Positions 34,338-45,478 of a DNA stretch of 64,000 bases are shown one piece after another. Both the position numbers and the translations under genes were made by a program. The stretch lies in assembly GCA_039636865.1 (NCBI GenBank), contig CP144172.1:868001-932000 (forward strand), read 5' to 3'. The notes under the pieces are model-generated. The model had not been told where the DNA came from. It saw only the letters and a program-made list of their open reading frames with translations, and did no database searches. Origin of the DNA: Dermatophilaceae bacterium Sec6.4 (GTDB lineage: Bacteria > Actinomycetota > Actinomycetes > Actinomycetales > Dermatophilaceae). The first letter of the stretch is position 1; each line of letters starts with the position of its first letter.

Positions 34338-35606
34338 GTGAAGGTCCTCATTATCGGCTCAGGTGCGCGCGAACACGCGCTCGCGCTCAGCCTCGCCCGA
34401 GACCCCGAAGTCACTCAACTGCTGGCGGCACCGGGCAACCCCGGCATGGCGGCCATCGCTCGGTGTTGCGCTCTGAAGGACAGCCGCGATGCCGTAGAGG
34501 TGACCGATCTCGCACAGGCCAACGGTGTCGACCTCGTGGTGATCGGCCCGGAGATCCCCCTGGTGGCGGGGGTTGCCGACGCGCTGCGCGATGCCGGGAT
34601 CGCGGTGTTCGGACCGTCGAAGGCCGCCGCGAAACTGGAAGGTAGCAAGGCGTTCGCCAAGGAGATCATGGCTGCGGCCGATGTGCCGACGGCCCGGTGT
34701 CACGTCTGTCGGAACGAGGCGCAGGTTCGCGACGCGCTGGATGCGATCGGCGCGCCGTACGTCGTGAAGGACGATGGGTTGGCCGCCGGTAAAGGCGTCG
34801 TGGTGACCGGTGATCTGCATCAGGCCGTTGAGCACGCGATCGCCTGTCTGGCCGGGGGCAGTGACGTCGTGATCGAGGAGTTCCTTGCCGGTCCCGAGGT
34901 CTCCTTGTTCTGCGTCACCGACGGCGACGTGGTGCGGCCGCTTGCGCCGGCGCAGGACTTCAAGAGGGCACTCGACGGTGATCACGGCCGTAATACCGGT
35001 GGAATGGGGGCTTATTCGCCCCTGGAATGGATCCCGGACGGTCTCGTGCAGGACGTCGTGGCTCGAGTCGCTCAGCCCACAGTCGATGAGATGCGTCGTC
35101 GCGGCACGCCGTTCGTGGGCGTGCTGTATGTGGGTCTCGCGCTGACTCCTGCAGGACCGCGCGTCATCGAGTTCAATGCCCGGTTCGGCGACCCCGAGAC
35201 CCAGGTTGTCCTGGCCCGACTACGCAGCCCACTGGGTGCGCTGCTCCATGCAGCAGCCACCGGTGGACTGGCCGATCAGCCTCCTCTGGTGTGGCGAGAC
35301 GAGGTAGCGGTCGCGGTGGTCATTGCCGCCGAAAATTACCCGGGACCACCGGTCACGGGAGATGCGATCACCGGTATTGAGGACGCCGATGGGGTGACCG
35401 TGCTGCACGCGGGCACCGCGCTGCGTGACGGAGAGCTCCTTTCGGCGGGCGGCCGGGTGCTCTCGGTCGTGGGGACGGGTGAGTCGCTCGCCGCGGCGCG
35501 GGCCAAGGCCTACGCAGCCGTGGACCAGATCGTGTTGCGGGGCAGCCAGCACCGCACGGACATCGCGCTGTCGGCGGAGCGCGACGAGATTCAGCTAACG
35601 CGGTGA
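34338..35606 (+). CDS. purD: Phosphoribosylamine-glycine ligase
   Basis: ATP-grasp enzyme joining phosphoribosylamine and glycine to GAR, step 2 of purine synthesis. The 422-residue protein begins MKVLIIGSGAREHALA, with the usual N-terminal fold, then GPEIPLVAG, the ATP-grasp region VKDDGLAAGKGV and the C-terminal FGDPETQ and AVVIAAENYPG blocks. The GTG at 34338 is fixed by the conserved MKVL start and by the TAAACT box. It is the first purine gene of the region, divergent from the LuxR-type regulator. Confidence 0.96.
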   Translation: MKVLIIGSGAREHALALSLARDPEVTQLLAAPGNPGMAAIARCCALKDSRDAVEVTDLAQANGVDLVVIGPEIPLVAGVADALRDAGIAVFGPSKAAAKLEGSKAFAKEIMAAADVPTARCHVCRNEAQVRDALDAIGAPYVVKDDGLAAGKGVVVTGDLHQAVEHAIACLAGGSDVVIEEFLAGPEVSLFCVTDGDVVRPLAPAQDFKRALDGDHGRNTGGMGAYSPLEWIPDGLVQDVVARVAQPTVDEMRRRGTPFVGVLYVGLALTPAGPRVIEFNARFGDPETQVVLARLRSPLGALLHAAATGGLADQPPLVWRDEVAVAVVIAAENYPGPPVTGDAITGIEDADGVTVLHAGTALRDGELLSAGGRVLSVVGTGESLAAARAKAYAAVDQIVLRGSQHRTDIALSAERDEIQLTR

Positions 35607-35737
35607 GCTGACCGCTCAGCTGCGTGGGCTGACTGCGCGCGTCCCACCCCGTCTGAGTCGCGCATCACCTGCGCCTGTGGTCGCGCTGGCGGTTAGCCAG
35701 CTCTGCAGTTATCCACAATGTTCGGTCCGGGCATGAA

Positions 35738-35769
35738 GAAGCCCCCCACCAAAGCTGGTCGGGGGCTTC
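35738..35769. terminator. Hairpin terminator between purD and csbD
   Basis: Arms GAAGCCCCCCACCA and TGGTCGGGGGCTTC, one mismatch, loop AAGC. It lies 10 bases after the csbD stop on the minus strand and could also stop purD transcripts. Confidence 0.7.
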
Positions 35770-35779
35770 GACACATGAC

Positions 35780-35989
35780 TCAGTGGTCGAAGGCGTCCTT
35801 CGCGTCGGATGCGGCGCCCTTGAGGTCGCCGTCCTTCACGTTTTCGCCGGCCTGCTTCATGTCGGCGCCGGACTGGTTGCCCTTGCCCTTGGCCACCTGC
35901 TCGTCGTCACCGGTGGCCTTGCCGGCGCCTTCCTGCATCTTGCCCTTGGCGTCCTGCGCGAGGTTCGAGATCTTGTCGCCAATACCCAT
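35780..35989 (-). CDS. CsbD family stress-response protein
   Basis: A 69-residue, very hydrophilic, glycine- and charge-rich protein of the CsbD family (ISNLAQDAKGKMQEGAGKATGD at the N-terminus region, then a second similar GADMKQAGENVKDGDLKG). Members are induced by general stress through alternative sigma factors in other bacteria; their function is unknown. The ATG at 35989 has a strong ribosome site, CGGAGGATTTC. It sits alone on the minus strand between purD and purC. Confidence 0.85.
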   Translation of the reverse strand: MGIGDKISNLAQDAKGKMQEGAGKATGDDEQVAKGKGNQSGADMKQAGENVKDGDLKGAASDAKDAFDH

Positions 35990-36100
35990 GATGAAATCCT
36001 CCGTAGTAGATAGTTGGACTGCCTACAGCAGACCAGAGACATTCAGTTTGTGCAACGACCGGGGGAGCGAACTGGGTTCCCGATCCGCGAGAATGACCCC

Positions 36101-37009
36101 ATGACGATGTCGCTACCCGGATTCGCCCACGTGTACTCCGGCAAGGTGCGCGATCTGTACGCACCGTTGGACAGCGGCGGTCAGCCGCGTGCAGATCAGC
36201 TGTTGCTGGTGGCCTCCGATCGCATTTCAGCCTTCGATTTCGTGCTGCGTACGCCGATCCCGGACAAGGGTGCGGTGCTCACCCAGCTCTCGCTGTGGTG
36301 GTTCGAACAGTTGGCGGATCTGGTGCCGAATCAGATTGTGTCCACCGACGTGCCGGCGGAGGTCGTCGGGCGGGCTGTCCTCGTGGAGCGATTGGGGATG
36401 GTGCCCGTCGAGTGCGTTGCTCGCGCCTACCTCACGGGGGGCGGGCTGCGGGAATACCAGCAGGACGGAACGGTCAGCGGAGAGGAATTGCCGGTCGGAC
36501 TGGTCGATGGGGACCGGTTGCCGACGCCGATCTTCACCCCGAGTACCAAAGCCCCGGTGGGCGAGCATGACGAGCCGATGACCTACGACGAGGTGGTGTC
36601 GCTGGTGGGCGCCGGCCTCGCCGGCCGTCTGCGAGACCTCACCGTGCAGATCTTGTCTCGTGCCAATGAAATCGCGACGCCGCAGGGGATTTTGATCGCG
36701 GACACCAAAGTGGAGTTCGGGGTGCGGGCAGATGGTCAGATCGTGTTGGCTGACGAGGTACTCACCCCGGATTCGTCACGGTTCTGGCCGGCGGCGTCCT
36801 GGGAACCGGGCCATCCGCAAATGTCCTACGACAAGGAGTTCGTCCGCGAGTGGCTCACCTCTGCGGCCTCTGGTTGGGACCGCGCGTCGGGCCAGGAGCC
36901 GCCCGAGCTGCCGCAGGACGTCGTCGATGCCACGCGGGCCAAGTACATCGATGCCTACCAGCAGTTGACCGGACGCACCTTCCATCCAGCGCGCGCCGGT
37001 ACCATTTAA
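36101..37009 (+). CDS. purC: SAICAR synthase
   Basis: Ligates aspartate to CAIR with ATP, step 8 of purine synthesis. The 302-residue protein shows YSGKVRDLY (ATP-binding loop), VASDRISAFDF, the ECVARAYLTGGG and TPSTKAPVGEHDEP blocks and the C-terminal DEVLTPDSSRFWP. The length fits the longer eukaryote/actinobacterial form. The ATG at 36101 or the one at 36107 may be the start. It leads the purC-purS-purQ-purL run. Confidence 0.95.
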   Translation: MTMSLPGFAHVYSGKVRDLYAPLDSGGQPRADQLLLVASDRISAFDFVLRTPIPDKGAVLTQLSLWWFEQLADLVPNQIVSTDVPAEVVGRAVLVERLGMVPVECVARAYLTGGGLREYQQDGTVSGEELPVGLVDGDRLPTPIFTPSTKAPVGEHDEPMTYDEVVSLVGAGLAGRLRDLTVQILSRANEIATPQGILIADTKVEFGVRADGQIVLADEVLTPDSSRFWPAASWEPGHPQMSYDKEFVREWLTSAASGWDRASGQEPPELPQDVVDATRAKYIDAYQQLTGRTFHPARAGTI

Positions 37010-37079
37010 CCCGTTCAGCCAGGCCTGAGCCAGACGCTGTCTCGCGCCACCACCCGCCGCGCCACCAGGAGACTTAACG

Positions 37080-37352
37080 ATGGGATACGTCGTCGTCGAC
37101 GTCATGCTCAAATCCGAGATCCTCGACCCGCAGGGGCAGGCCGTCGCTGGGGCGTTGCCCAGGCTGGGCTTCGACGGCTTCACCGACGTACGGCAGGGCA
37201 AGCGGTTCGTCCTCGCCGTCGATGGCCCGGTGACCGAGACCGTGCTCGCGCAGGCCCGCGAAGCTGCCGACAAGCTGTTGTCCAACCCGGTCATCGAAGA
37301 CGTGGTGAGCGTGCATGCACTGGCGGCAAACGAGTCGGAGACCGACGCGTGA
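37080..37352 (+). CDS. purS: FGAM synthase subunit PurS
   Basis: A 90-residue small subunit of the three-part formylglycinamidine ribonucleotide synthase; it bridges PurQ and PurL and helps move ammonia. The sequence has the PurS fold with [18 protein letters not shown] at the start and a [10 protein letters not shown] strand. The ATG at 37080 follows CCAGGAGAC. It overlaps purQ by four bases (GTGA), as usual. Confidence 0.93.
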   Translation: MGYVVVDVMLKSEILDPQGQAVAGALPRLGFDGFTDVRQGKRFVLAVDGPVTETVLAQAREAADKLLSNPVIEDVVSVHALAANESETDA

Positions 37353-38020
37353 AGATCGGCGTCGTCACCTTCCCCGGATCGCTGGACGATCACGACGCTC
37401 GGCGTGCGGTGCGTTTCGGCGGCGCCGAGCCCGTCGCGCTCTGGCACGCTGACGCCGATCTGCACGGGGTCGACGCCGTCATCCTGCCGGGTGGTTTCTC
37501 CTACGGCGACTACCTGCGGGCCGGCGCCATTGCCCGTTTTGCGCCGGTGATGGACAAACTGGTGCCTGCAGCACAGGGTGGACTGCCGGTGCTCGGGATA
37601 TGCAACGGTTTTCAGGTGCTGTGTGAGTCTCACCTGCTGCCCGGCGCGTTGATCCGCAACGATCACCGTAAATTCGTCTGCACCGACCAGTGGCTGCGTG
37701 TCGAGAACGCCGAGACCGCCTGGACCAGTGAGTTCGAGCACGGCCAGAAGATTCTGGTCGCACTCAAGAACGGCGAGGGTAGTTATGTCGCTGACGAAGC
37801 CACCCTCGATCAGCTCGAAGGTGAGCGACGCGTCGCGTTCCGATATCTGGGCGGTAACCCCAACGGTTCCTACCGGGGCATCGCCGGTGTTACCAACGAT
37901 CGCGGCAACGTGGTCGGTCTGATGCCGCACCCCGAGCACTGCGTCGAGCCCGGTTTCGGCCCGAGTAACGATGGTCTCGCCTTCTTCACCTCTGTGCTGC
38001 ACTCCCTCGTCAACGCGTGA
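37349..38020 (+). CDS. purQ: FGAM synthase glutaminase subunit PurQ
   Basis: Class I glutamine amidotransferase subunit of 223 residues, releasing ammonia from glutamine for PurL. The oxyanion block [12 protein letters not shown], the nucleophile elbow GICNGFQVL (Cys) and the catalytic His-x-Glu in MPHPEHC are intact. It starts with GTG inside the purS stop overlap and ends 16 bases before purL. Confidence 0.95.
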   Translation: MKIGVVTFPGSLDDHDARRAVRFGGAEPVALWHADADLHGVDAVILPGGFSYGDYLRAGAIARFAPVMDKLVPAAQGGLPVLGICNGFQVLCESHLLPGALIRNDHRKFVCTDQWLRVENAETAWTSEFEHGQKILVALKNGEGSYVADEATLDQLEGERRVAFRYLGGNPNGSYRGIAGVTNDRGNVVGLMPHPEHCVEPGFGPSNDGLAFFTSVLHSLVNA

Positions 38021-38036
38021 GGAATCTCCGAAGTCT

Positions 38037-40325
<2,289 letters not shown>

Positions 40326-40334
40326 CCCCGGTGG

Positions 40335-40754
40335 TCAGGCGGCCCCGTAGACATGCGTGATGTGCAGGGTGAGGGGCTGGCGGCGCTCGCGGATCATCGC
40401 TGCGCGGTAGTCCGCCCAATCCGCATGCTCGCCTTGTAACGCGCGGTAGAGCGTGACCAGGGCCTCCACCGATTCGTCGTGCGGATCTGCGCAGACCGGT
40501 CCGAGTTCGGCGTCGGCCTCAGCGACGGCGTACCTCCAGCCGCCATCGGCGTTGACAAGCATGCTGGCACGCGGATCGCGCTGCAGGTTATGGGTCTTCG
40601 CGCGGTCGGCCGTGACCGAAATGCGGATTACGTCAGGCTCGCGATGGTAGGCATAGACAACGTTTGACAGTTGCGGACGACCGTCTTTCTTGATGGTGGC
40701 CAGACCTCCCATCCGGCCAGCGGCAATCAGGTCACGAAGTATGTCGTCGCTCAT
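40335..40754 (-). CDS. PPOX-class FMN/F420-binding oxidoreductase
   Basis: A 139-residue split-barrel protein of the pyridoxamine-phosphate-oxidase-like group. The pattern GGLATIKKDGRPQLSNVVYAY near the N-terminus, ISVTADRAKTHNLQRDPRASM with the cofactor phosphate-binding residues, and a conserved C-terminal RALQGEHADWADYRAAMI are typical of actinobacterial F420-dependent members. The ATG at 40754 (MSDD) is chosen over a GTG nine bases upstream. It converges on purL with only nine bases between stops, and no terminator hairpin is seen there. Confidence 0.82.
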   Translation of the reverse strand: MSDDILRDLIAAGRMGGLATIKKDGRPQLSNVVYAYHREPDVIRISVTADRAKTHNLQRDPRASMLVNADGGWRYAVAEADAELGPVCADPHDESVEALVTLYRALQGEHADWADYRAAMIRERRQPLTLHITHVYGAA

Positions 40755-40921
40755 CCGGACCACATTGCCGTACGTCGTCCTGTCGCGCCAGGGTCGACGG
40801 CGCGGTCATTTCGGGCAGTGTGGTGCCGATATGCCCGAATTGGCGGAGCCGGTCATTGCCGGATGTCAGACTTCGGTGAGCTGAGGCCACCCCGGCCTCG
40901 CACCCGATGGAAGGTGTCCCC

Positions 40922-41212
40922 GTGTCCGATCTGGATGTCATCGCTGTGATCGAAGCCAAGCCCGGCAGCGAGGACGCGGTCAAGGCCGCACTGCTGGACC
41001 TGGTGACAGCGACACGCGCGGAGGAGGGCTGCATCAGCTACGACCTCAAAGTCGCCGCCGACAAGCCCACCACTTTCATCACTGTCGAAAAATGGCGCTC
41101 GCAGGCCGACCTGGAAGAACACATGAAGTCAGCCCATATCGCCAAGGCATTTGAAGTCGCCGGTGAGCAGATGGCTGGAGCGCCGGCGATCTACCCCCTG
41201 GCTGACGCCTGA
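40922..41212 (+). CDS. Antibiotic biosynthesis monooxygenase (ABM) domain protein
   Basis: A 96-residue dimeric alpha-beta barrel protein like YgiN quinol monooxygenases. The start VIAVIEAKPGSEDAVKAALL, the core ATRAEEGCISYDL and EKWRSQADLEEHMKSAH with the conserved Glu/Trp/His are present. The GTG at 40922 is preceded by GGAAGG at seven bases; the ATG at 40907 is a less well placed alternative. It may act on quinols or reactive aldehydes; the substrate is unknown. Confidence 0.8.
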   Translation: MSDLDVIAVIEAKPGSEDAVKAALLDLVTATRAEEGCISYDLKVAADKPTTFITVEKWRSQADLEEHMKSAHIAKAFEVAGEQMAGAPAIYPLADA

Positions 41213-41255
41213 ACGAACACCGAGTGCGCCTGGTAGCTGCGCAGAGCCTCTAGGC

Positions 41256-42065
41256 TCAGCGCAGCCGCCAGGCTCCCGGGTCGGGCGGCTGCGGTGACTG
41301 TTCACCGAGCTGACCGAACGGCTGGATGCTGCGCAGCAGTGCCGTCACCTCGGCGCCCAGTCGCACGCCGGTCGGGAAGTTGGCGCGCGCCGCCGCTCGA
41401 CGCAGCGCGGCGTGGTCGAGTGGGGCAGCTGACGCAGCGACCACGAAATTGCCGAACCGCCGCCCCTTGAGAACCTCGTTCGTCGCTATCACGGCCCGCT
41501 CGCACAGAGCGTCGGGCACGGTTGCCAGGAAGCGTCGTACGAAGTGCAGACCCGGCTCGTCGGCCAAGTTGGCGAGTAGGACGCCGGTCGGCGCCAACAC
41601 GCGCGCGCACTCATTGAGGAACCCGGTGCCGGTGAGGTCGGCGGGCACTCGGCCATCCGCGTACGCATCGAGCACGATCACGTCCGCGCTCGCGTCGCGC
41701 AGCGCACCGATACCGGCGGCGCCTTCAATGGGCCGCACCCGGATGCGGTGACGGCGCGGCAACGGGATCTCCCGGCGGACCTGCTCGGTCAGTTGGACGT
41801 CCGGCTCCAGCACAATTTGCGGCGACCCCGGGCGGGTTGCTTCGATGTACCGGGGCAGGGTGAGACCTGCGCCGCCGATGTGCGTCACCCCCAACGGTCC
41901 GGTCGGCAGGGTGTCCAGGACCAACGCGAGGTGCTGGATGTATTCGAAGACCAGCAGTCGGGGATCCTCCGGTTGCACGTGCGACTGCGGATGCCCGTCG
42001 CGCATGACGGTCACCCCGCCGCGCTCATCCGTCACGAATTCGATTTCGGCCACCCGCTCATCCAA
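41256..42065 (-). CDS. Spermidine synthase-like SAM-dependent protein
   Basis: A 269-residue protein with the Rossmann-like methyltransferase fold of spermidine synthases: HIGGAGLTLPRYI (SAM site), VLEPDVQL, DVIVLDAYADGRVP and GFLNECARVLAPTGVLLANLA. The membrane domain and the full aminopropyl-transfer acidic set of true SpeE proteins are absent, so activity cannot be predicted. Such genes are common in actinobacteria. It is divergent from the SCP-like gene, with a G-family hairpin between. Confidence 0.75.
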   Translation of the reverse strand: MDERVAEIEFVTDERGGVTVMRDGHPQSHVQPEDPRLLVFEYIQHLALVLDTLPTGPLGVTHIGGAGLTLPRYIEATRPGSPQIVLEPDVQLTEQVRREIPLPRRHRIRVRPIEGAAGIGALRDASADVIVLDAYADGRVPADLTGTGFLNECARVLAPTGVLLANLADEPGLHFVRRFLATVPDALCERAVIATNEVLKGRRFGNFVVAASAAPLDHAALRRAAARANFPTGVRLGAEVTALLRSIQPFGQLGEQSPQPPDPGAWRLR

Positions 42066-42096
42066 CCCTGTGGTGACTCACTTCCAGAACCTGTAC

Positions 42097-42128
42097 GACC
42101 TAGCGCGCTCAATAGGGCGCGCCAGGTC
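42097..42128. repeat. G-family hairpin, copy 4
   Basis: Arms GACCTAGCGCGC and GCGCGCCAGGTC (one mismatch) around TCAATAGG. The apex and the flank TCACACAACTC match the minus strand of the hairpin at 21110. Here it lies between divergent genes, not at a gene end, which argues against a pure terminator role. Confidence 0.7.
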
Positions 42129-42177
42129 ACACAACTCGGGCGCAGAGGTCTGCAGAGTGCCGTGGTGGGATGTGGGT

Positions 42178-42546
42178 ATGCCGCGCCGACGAATCGATCC
42201 CGTCGCAGGCGCTGCCGCCCTGCGGGCCTGGATGGCCGACCCCTCGGCGCTCGACAGGTCAACCAGGGCGACTGCGGTGCGCTACACGCTGGAGGAGCTG
42301 TCCCTGCAGGCTCCGGGCCGCAGCGTCGAGGTGCGGGTGCCGCCTTACGGCGCGGTGCAGGTCATTTCCGGCACCACTCATCGGCGCGGGACTCCACCGA
42401 ACGTCGTTGAGCTGGAATCTGATTCATGGTTGGCGCTAGCAGTCGGGGACATCTCGTGGGCGGTGGCCGAGCAGAGCGGCCGATTGTCGGCATCGGGTGG
42501 GCGAGCTGACCTGTCGGCATATCTGCCGCTGGTGCCCCGCTCGTAG
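42178..42546 (+). CDS. Sterol carrier family protein
   Basis: A 122-residue protein similar to the actinobacterial sterol carrier (SCP-like) family. The N-terminus RRRIDPVAGAAALRAW is followed by AVRYTLEELSLQAPGRSVEV and the strand-rich VPPYGAVQVISG and GTPPNVVELESDSWLALAVG segments. These proteins bind hydrophobic molecules; the ligand is unknown. The ATG at 42178 follows GGATGTGGG. It is nine bases before the LLM gene's ATG, so the two form an operon. Confidence 0.75.
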   Translation: MPRRRIDPVAGAAALRAWMADPSALDRSTRATAVRYTLEELSLQAPGRSVEVRVPPYGAVQVISGTTHRRGTPPNVVELESDSWLALAVGDISWAVAEQSGRLSASGGRADLSAYLPLVPRS

Positions 42547-42555
42547 GGTGAGGCC

Positions 42556-43419
42556 ATGCGATTCGGAATCACCATCCTGCCCGAGCACCGCTGGTCTGAC
42601 GCCGAGCCGCTGTGGCGAGCTGCAGAGGAATTGGGTTTCGACCATGCGTGGACCTACGACCATCTGACCTGGGCAGGGCTGCCGGATTCGCCGTGGTTCG
42701 GGACGATGCCGACACTGACGGCCGCGGCGATGGTTACCTCGCGGATCCGGTTGGGCACCTTTGTGGCCTCGCCGAATTTCCGCGATCCGGTGACCTTCAT
42801 GCGTGACATCCTGGCAGTTGACGACATCTCCGGGGGTCGGTTCATGACCGGCCTGGGCGTCGGCGGTGACCGCGACGCGGCGGTCATCGGTCAACCGAAA
42901 CTACCGACGCGGCAGCGAGTCGATCGCTACGAGGAGTTCGTTCGACGGCTGGACACGCTGCTACGAGAGGACCACGTGTCCTACGACGGGGATTATTTCC
43001 GGGCTGACGACGCGCGGACACTGCCCGGTCCGGTACAGCGACCTCGGCCGCCGTTCATCCTGGCCGCAAACGGCCCGCGCAACATCCGCTTCGCGGCGGC
43101 CCACGGTGACGGCTGGGTGACCACTGGCAAGCGAGGCGACGAGGCGCAATGGTGGGCCGGGATTGCCGAGAGCTCGGATCGGGTGACGAATGCGCTGGCA
43201 GCCCAGGATCGGACGGGTCCCTTCGAACGGCACCTGAGCCTGGACAGTGGTGGGTATGCGTTGTCGAGCGTCAGCCGTTTCGAAGACGCGGTCGGTCGAG
43301 CCGGGCAACTCGGATTCACTGACGTCACTACGCACTGGCCGCGCGCCGATGGCCCGTATGCCGGCTCACGCGACGTGCTCGAAGAAGTGGCCGCCCGCTT
43401 CTTACCCGACCGTCCGTGA
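42556..43419 (+). CDS. LLM-class F420-dependent oxidoreductase
   Basis: A 287-residue luciferase-like oxidoreductase. The conserved parts are AAEELGFDHAWTYDHLTW, TSRIRLGTFVASPNFRDPVT, SGGRFMTGLGVGGDRDA and PPFILAANGPRNIRFAAAHG, typical of F420-dependent members. The substrate is unknown. The ATG at 42556 is nine bases after the SCP-like gene. The stop TGA (43417-43419) is followed at once by the R-family hairpin. Confidence 0.83.
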   Translation: MRFGITILPEHRWSDAEPLWRAAEELGFDHAWTYDHLTWAGLPDSPWFGTMPTLTAAAMVTSRIRLGTFVASPNFRDPVTFMRDILAVDDISGGRFMTGLGVGGDRDAAVIGQPKLPTRQRVDRYEEFVRRLDTLLREDHVSYDGDYFRADDARTLPGPVQRPRPPFILAANGPRNIRFAAAHGDGWVTTGKRGDEAQWWAGIAESSDRVTNALAAQDRTGPFERHLSLDSGGYALSSVSRFEDAVGRAGQLGFTDVTTHWPRADGPYAGSRDVLEEVAARFLPDRP

Positions 43420-43467
43420 TTTGGACATGCTCAGCGGGGCACCTGTGCCCCGCTGAGCATGTCCAAA
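43420..43467. repeat. R-family hairpin, copy 2
   Basis: A perfect 23-base stem (left arm begins TTTGGACATGCTCAGCGG) with a two-base spacer as its tip. It begins on the first base after the LLM stop codon and lies ten bases before the stop of the opposing sunset-domain gene. It is a likely bidirectional terminator. Confidence 0.85.
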
Positions 43468-43477
43468 ATTTGAGACG

Positions 43478-45136
43478 TCAGCGCTTGCTGGGGTCCCAGT
43501 GACGGAAGCCGGCGTTACGAGCGGTCGACTCGTCCTTGAACCAGACACTCGCCTCCGCGTCGTCGAAACCGGGGGAGTCCAAGGAGTGGAACGACATGTC
43601 GTTGTCGTCTCCCTTTACCCATCCCGCCGGTCCTGAGCCGTCGTCACCCGGTTCAGCGGAGCCGGGTCCGAGCGGACCGTCGTCGTCGGTGGTGTCACCT
43701 TCGGATGCGGCGTCGCGTTCTTCGATGCGCGCAGCCGCCTGATCGTCGTCGGTGTCCTCGCGTTGTTCGGCAATGTCCGGTTCCACGGCAGGAACAGGCT
43801 GCCTGACGGACGCGGACTTCGCCGCAGGCTCGGGGGCCGGCGGTTCGGCTGCTTTGGCAGGTGCCGTGTCGTCCAGGGGTGGGGGTGGGGTGGCCCAGTC
43901 GTCTGCGCCGCCCGTGGCGGGCGCGTCGGCTGCGGGTGTGCCTGCTGGTGCGGGTTCGCTTTTCGCGTCGGGGCCGGGTGTGTTGCTGACGTTGTCCGCG
44001 CCGCGTATGTGTTCGGACTGGTCCTGCTCGACCGTGGTCTCGGATTGCTCGCCGGTGGCGGGGGCTGGCGACGTGGTGGCGTCGGGTGAGTCATTCAAGG
44101 CTGGGGGTGGGGTGGCCCAGTCGTCGCCAGCAGGGGCGACCTGCGGTGCGGCTGTTTTGGCGGGTGTCGTGTCGTTCTTGGCGGGCTTGGGCGGTGTTGT
44201 TGCCGGGGTGTCGTCCAGGGGTGGGGGCGGTGCGTCCCAGTCATCGCCACTGCTTGTGATGGATGCCTCGGGTGTTTTTGCAGGCGCGGTGTTATCGGTT
44301 GCGGGGGCTGGCGACGTGGTGGCGTCGGGTGAGTCATTCAAGGCTGGGGGTGGGGTGGCCCAGTCGTCGCCAGCAGGGGCGACCTGCGGTGCGGCTGTTT
44401 TGGCAGGTGCCGTGTCGTTCTTCGCAGGCTCGGGCGATGTTCTTGCCGGGGTGTCGTCCAGGGGTGGGGGCGGTGCGTCCCAGTCGTCGCCACTGCTTGT
44501 GACGGATGCCTCGGGTGTTTTTGCAGGTGCGGTGTTATCGGTTGCGGGGGCTGGCGACGTGGTGGCGTCGGGTGAGTCATTCAAGGCTGGTGGTGGTGCG
44601 TCCCAGTCGTCGACAGCAGCAGCCGTAGCTGCGCCAGCCGCATCCGCAGTCACAGCAGTGACTGGCGCGGCGCCCGCAGGCTCGCCTTCGTCGGGTTCCG
44701 GAGTGGCCTTCGGTGATCCCGCCTCATTCACCGCTGCTGGTGGTGCATCCCAGTCATCGCCACCGTTCGCAGGCGAGTCGTCCTTCTCATCCGGTGCTCG
44801 GGCGGACTCTGGCTGCGCCTTGGCGACTTCCTCGTCCTGCATGGCCACGGCCTGCTGCTCGGCCTGCGGTTGGTGCTCGACGGGCCTTTTCGCAGGCGTG
44901 GCAGGAGTTGCCGCACCGGCTTTGATCGATTCCGGCTCAGACCTCGGCTCGGATTCAAGCGTCGGCTCGGGATCGGGTTTCGACTCAATTGCAGGCGTCG
45001 GATCAGCGCTACTGACCTTGCGATCGCTGGAAACGCCATTGATGCCGATCGATCCACCGCGCTTCGGGTCGCGCAACAGAATGTAGAGACCCTCGGCTAC
45101 AACGAGGATCGCCAGCACGAGCACAGCCCAGATCAT
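43478..45136 (-). CDS. Membrane-anchored repetitive protein with C-terminal sunset domain
   Basis: A 552-residue protein in three parts. The N-terminus (MIWAVLVLAILVVAEGLYIL) is one membrane anchor. A long Ala/Pro/Asp-rich region follows with seven copies of DDW(D/A)(A/T)PPPxL(N/D)D, some in a near-identical 81-residue tandem unit. The C-terminal 45 residues (GWVKGDDNDMSFHSLDSPGF, then a WFKDESTARNAGFRHWDP end) match the small sunset domain found in actinobacterial proteins. The spacer may extend the domain from the membrane. The ATG at 45136 is divergent from the small membrane protein gene before purF. Confidence 0.7.
   Translation of the reverse strand: MIWAVLVLAILVVAEGLYILLRDPKRGGSIGINGVSSDRKVSSADPTPAIESKPDPEPTLESEPRSEPESIKAGAATPATPAKRPVEHQPQAEQQAVAMQDEEVAKAQPESARAPDEKDDSPANGGDDWDAPPAAVNEAGSPKATPEPDEGEPAGAAPVTAVTADAAGAATAAAVDDWDAPPPALNDSPDATTSPAPATDNTAPAKTPEASVTSSGDDWDAPPPPLDDTPARTSPEPAKNDTAPAKTAAPQVAPAGDDWATPPPALNDSPDATTSPAPATDNTAPAKTPEASITSSGDDWDAPPPPLDDTPATTPPKPAKNDTTPAKTAAPQVAPAGDDWATPPPALNDSPDATTSPAPATGEQSETTVEQDQSEHIRGADNVSNTPGPDAKSEPAPAGTPAADAPATGGADDWATPPPPLDDTAPAKAAEPPAPEPAAKSASVRQPVPAVEPDIAEQREDTDDDQAAARIEERDAASEGDTTDDDGPLGPGSAEPGDDGSGPAGWVKGDDNDMSFHSLDSPGFDDAEASVWFKDESTARNAGFRHWDPSKR
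44057..44590. repeat. 243-base in-frame tandem repeat within the sunset-domain gene
   Basis: Two near-identical units of 243 bases (44057-44299, 44300-44542) and the start of a third (from 44543). The segment GCGGGGGCTGGCGACG occurs at 44058, 44301 and 44544. 243 is 81 codons, so changes in copy number keep the frame. Confidence 0.85.
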
Positions 45137-45193
45137 GGCAACTCACTTCTACGGATGTGGTGTGGGACGTGGCAACCCTAACGAAACCTCGCC

Positions 45194-45199
45194 TACGGT
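45194..45199 (+). promoter_or_regulatory. -10 box TACGGT upstream of the small membrane protein before purF
   Basis: TACGGT, six bases, GTG at 45206; probable leaderless promoter, divergent from the sunset-domain gene. Confidence 0.5.
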
Positions 45200-45205
45200 T
45201 GAGGG

Positions 45206-45445
45206 GTGTCCGACCAGTCGCCCAACCGCATGCGCCCGGTCCGCCGCGCGCCAAACATCGTTGCCTTCCTCGCCAGCGGCGCTCTGATCGGTTTGCTGGT
45301 CGGCGGGTTCATCGGTATCCGGGCCAACACCGGCAACTACACACAGAGCACTGCCATTGCCCTGTTGGCGGTGATCGGGGCGATCGTGGGCGCCGTCGTC
45401 GGCGGGGTCGCGGTCGCGCTGATCGAGTACCGCTCCCTGCGATAA
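45206..45445 (+). CDS. Small two-helix membrane protein upstream of purF
   Basis: A 79-residue protein with a basic, polar N-terminus (NRMRPVRRAPN) and two hydrophobic, glycine-rich segments (IVAFLASGALIGLLVGGFIG and IALLAVIGAIVGAVVGGVAV). Small proteins like this are often found before purF in actinobacteria; the function is unknown. The GTG at 45206 is supported by the TACGGT box six bases upstream. purF follows after 33 bases. Confidence 0.7.
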   Translation: MSDQSPNRMRPVRRAPNIVAFLASGALIGLLVGGFIGIRANTGNYTQSTAIALLAVIGAIVGAVVGGVAVALIEYRSLR

Positions 45446-45478
45446 CCGGGTCGCCGCATACGTGGGAGACTTAACCCT

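Noticed and set aside
44057..44590. Possible CRISPR array
   Set aside because: The repeat is 243 bases, tandem without spacers, and in frame with a coding gene.
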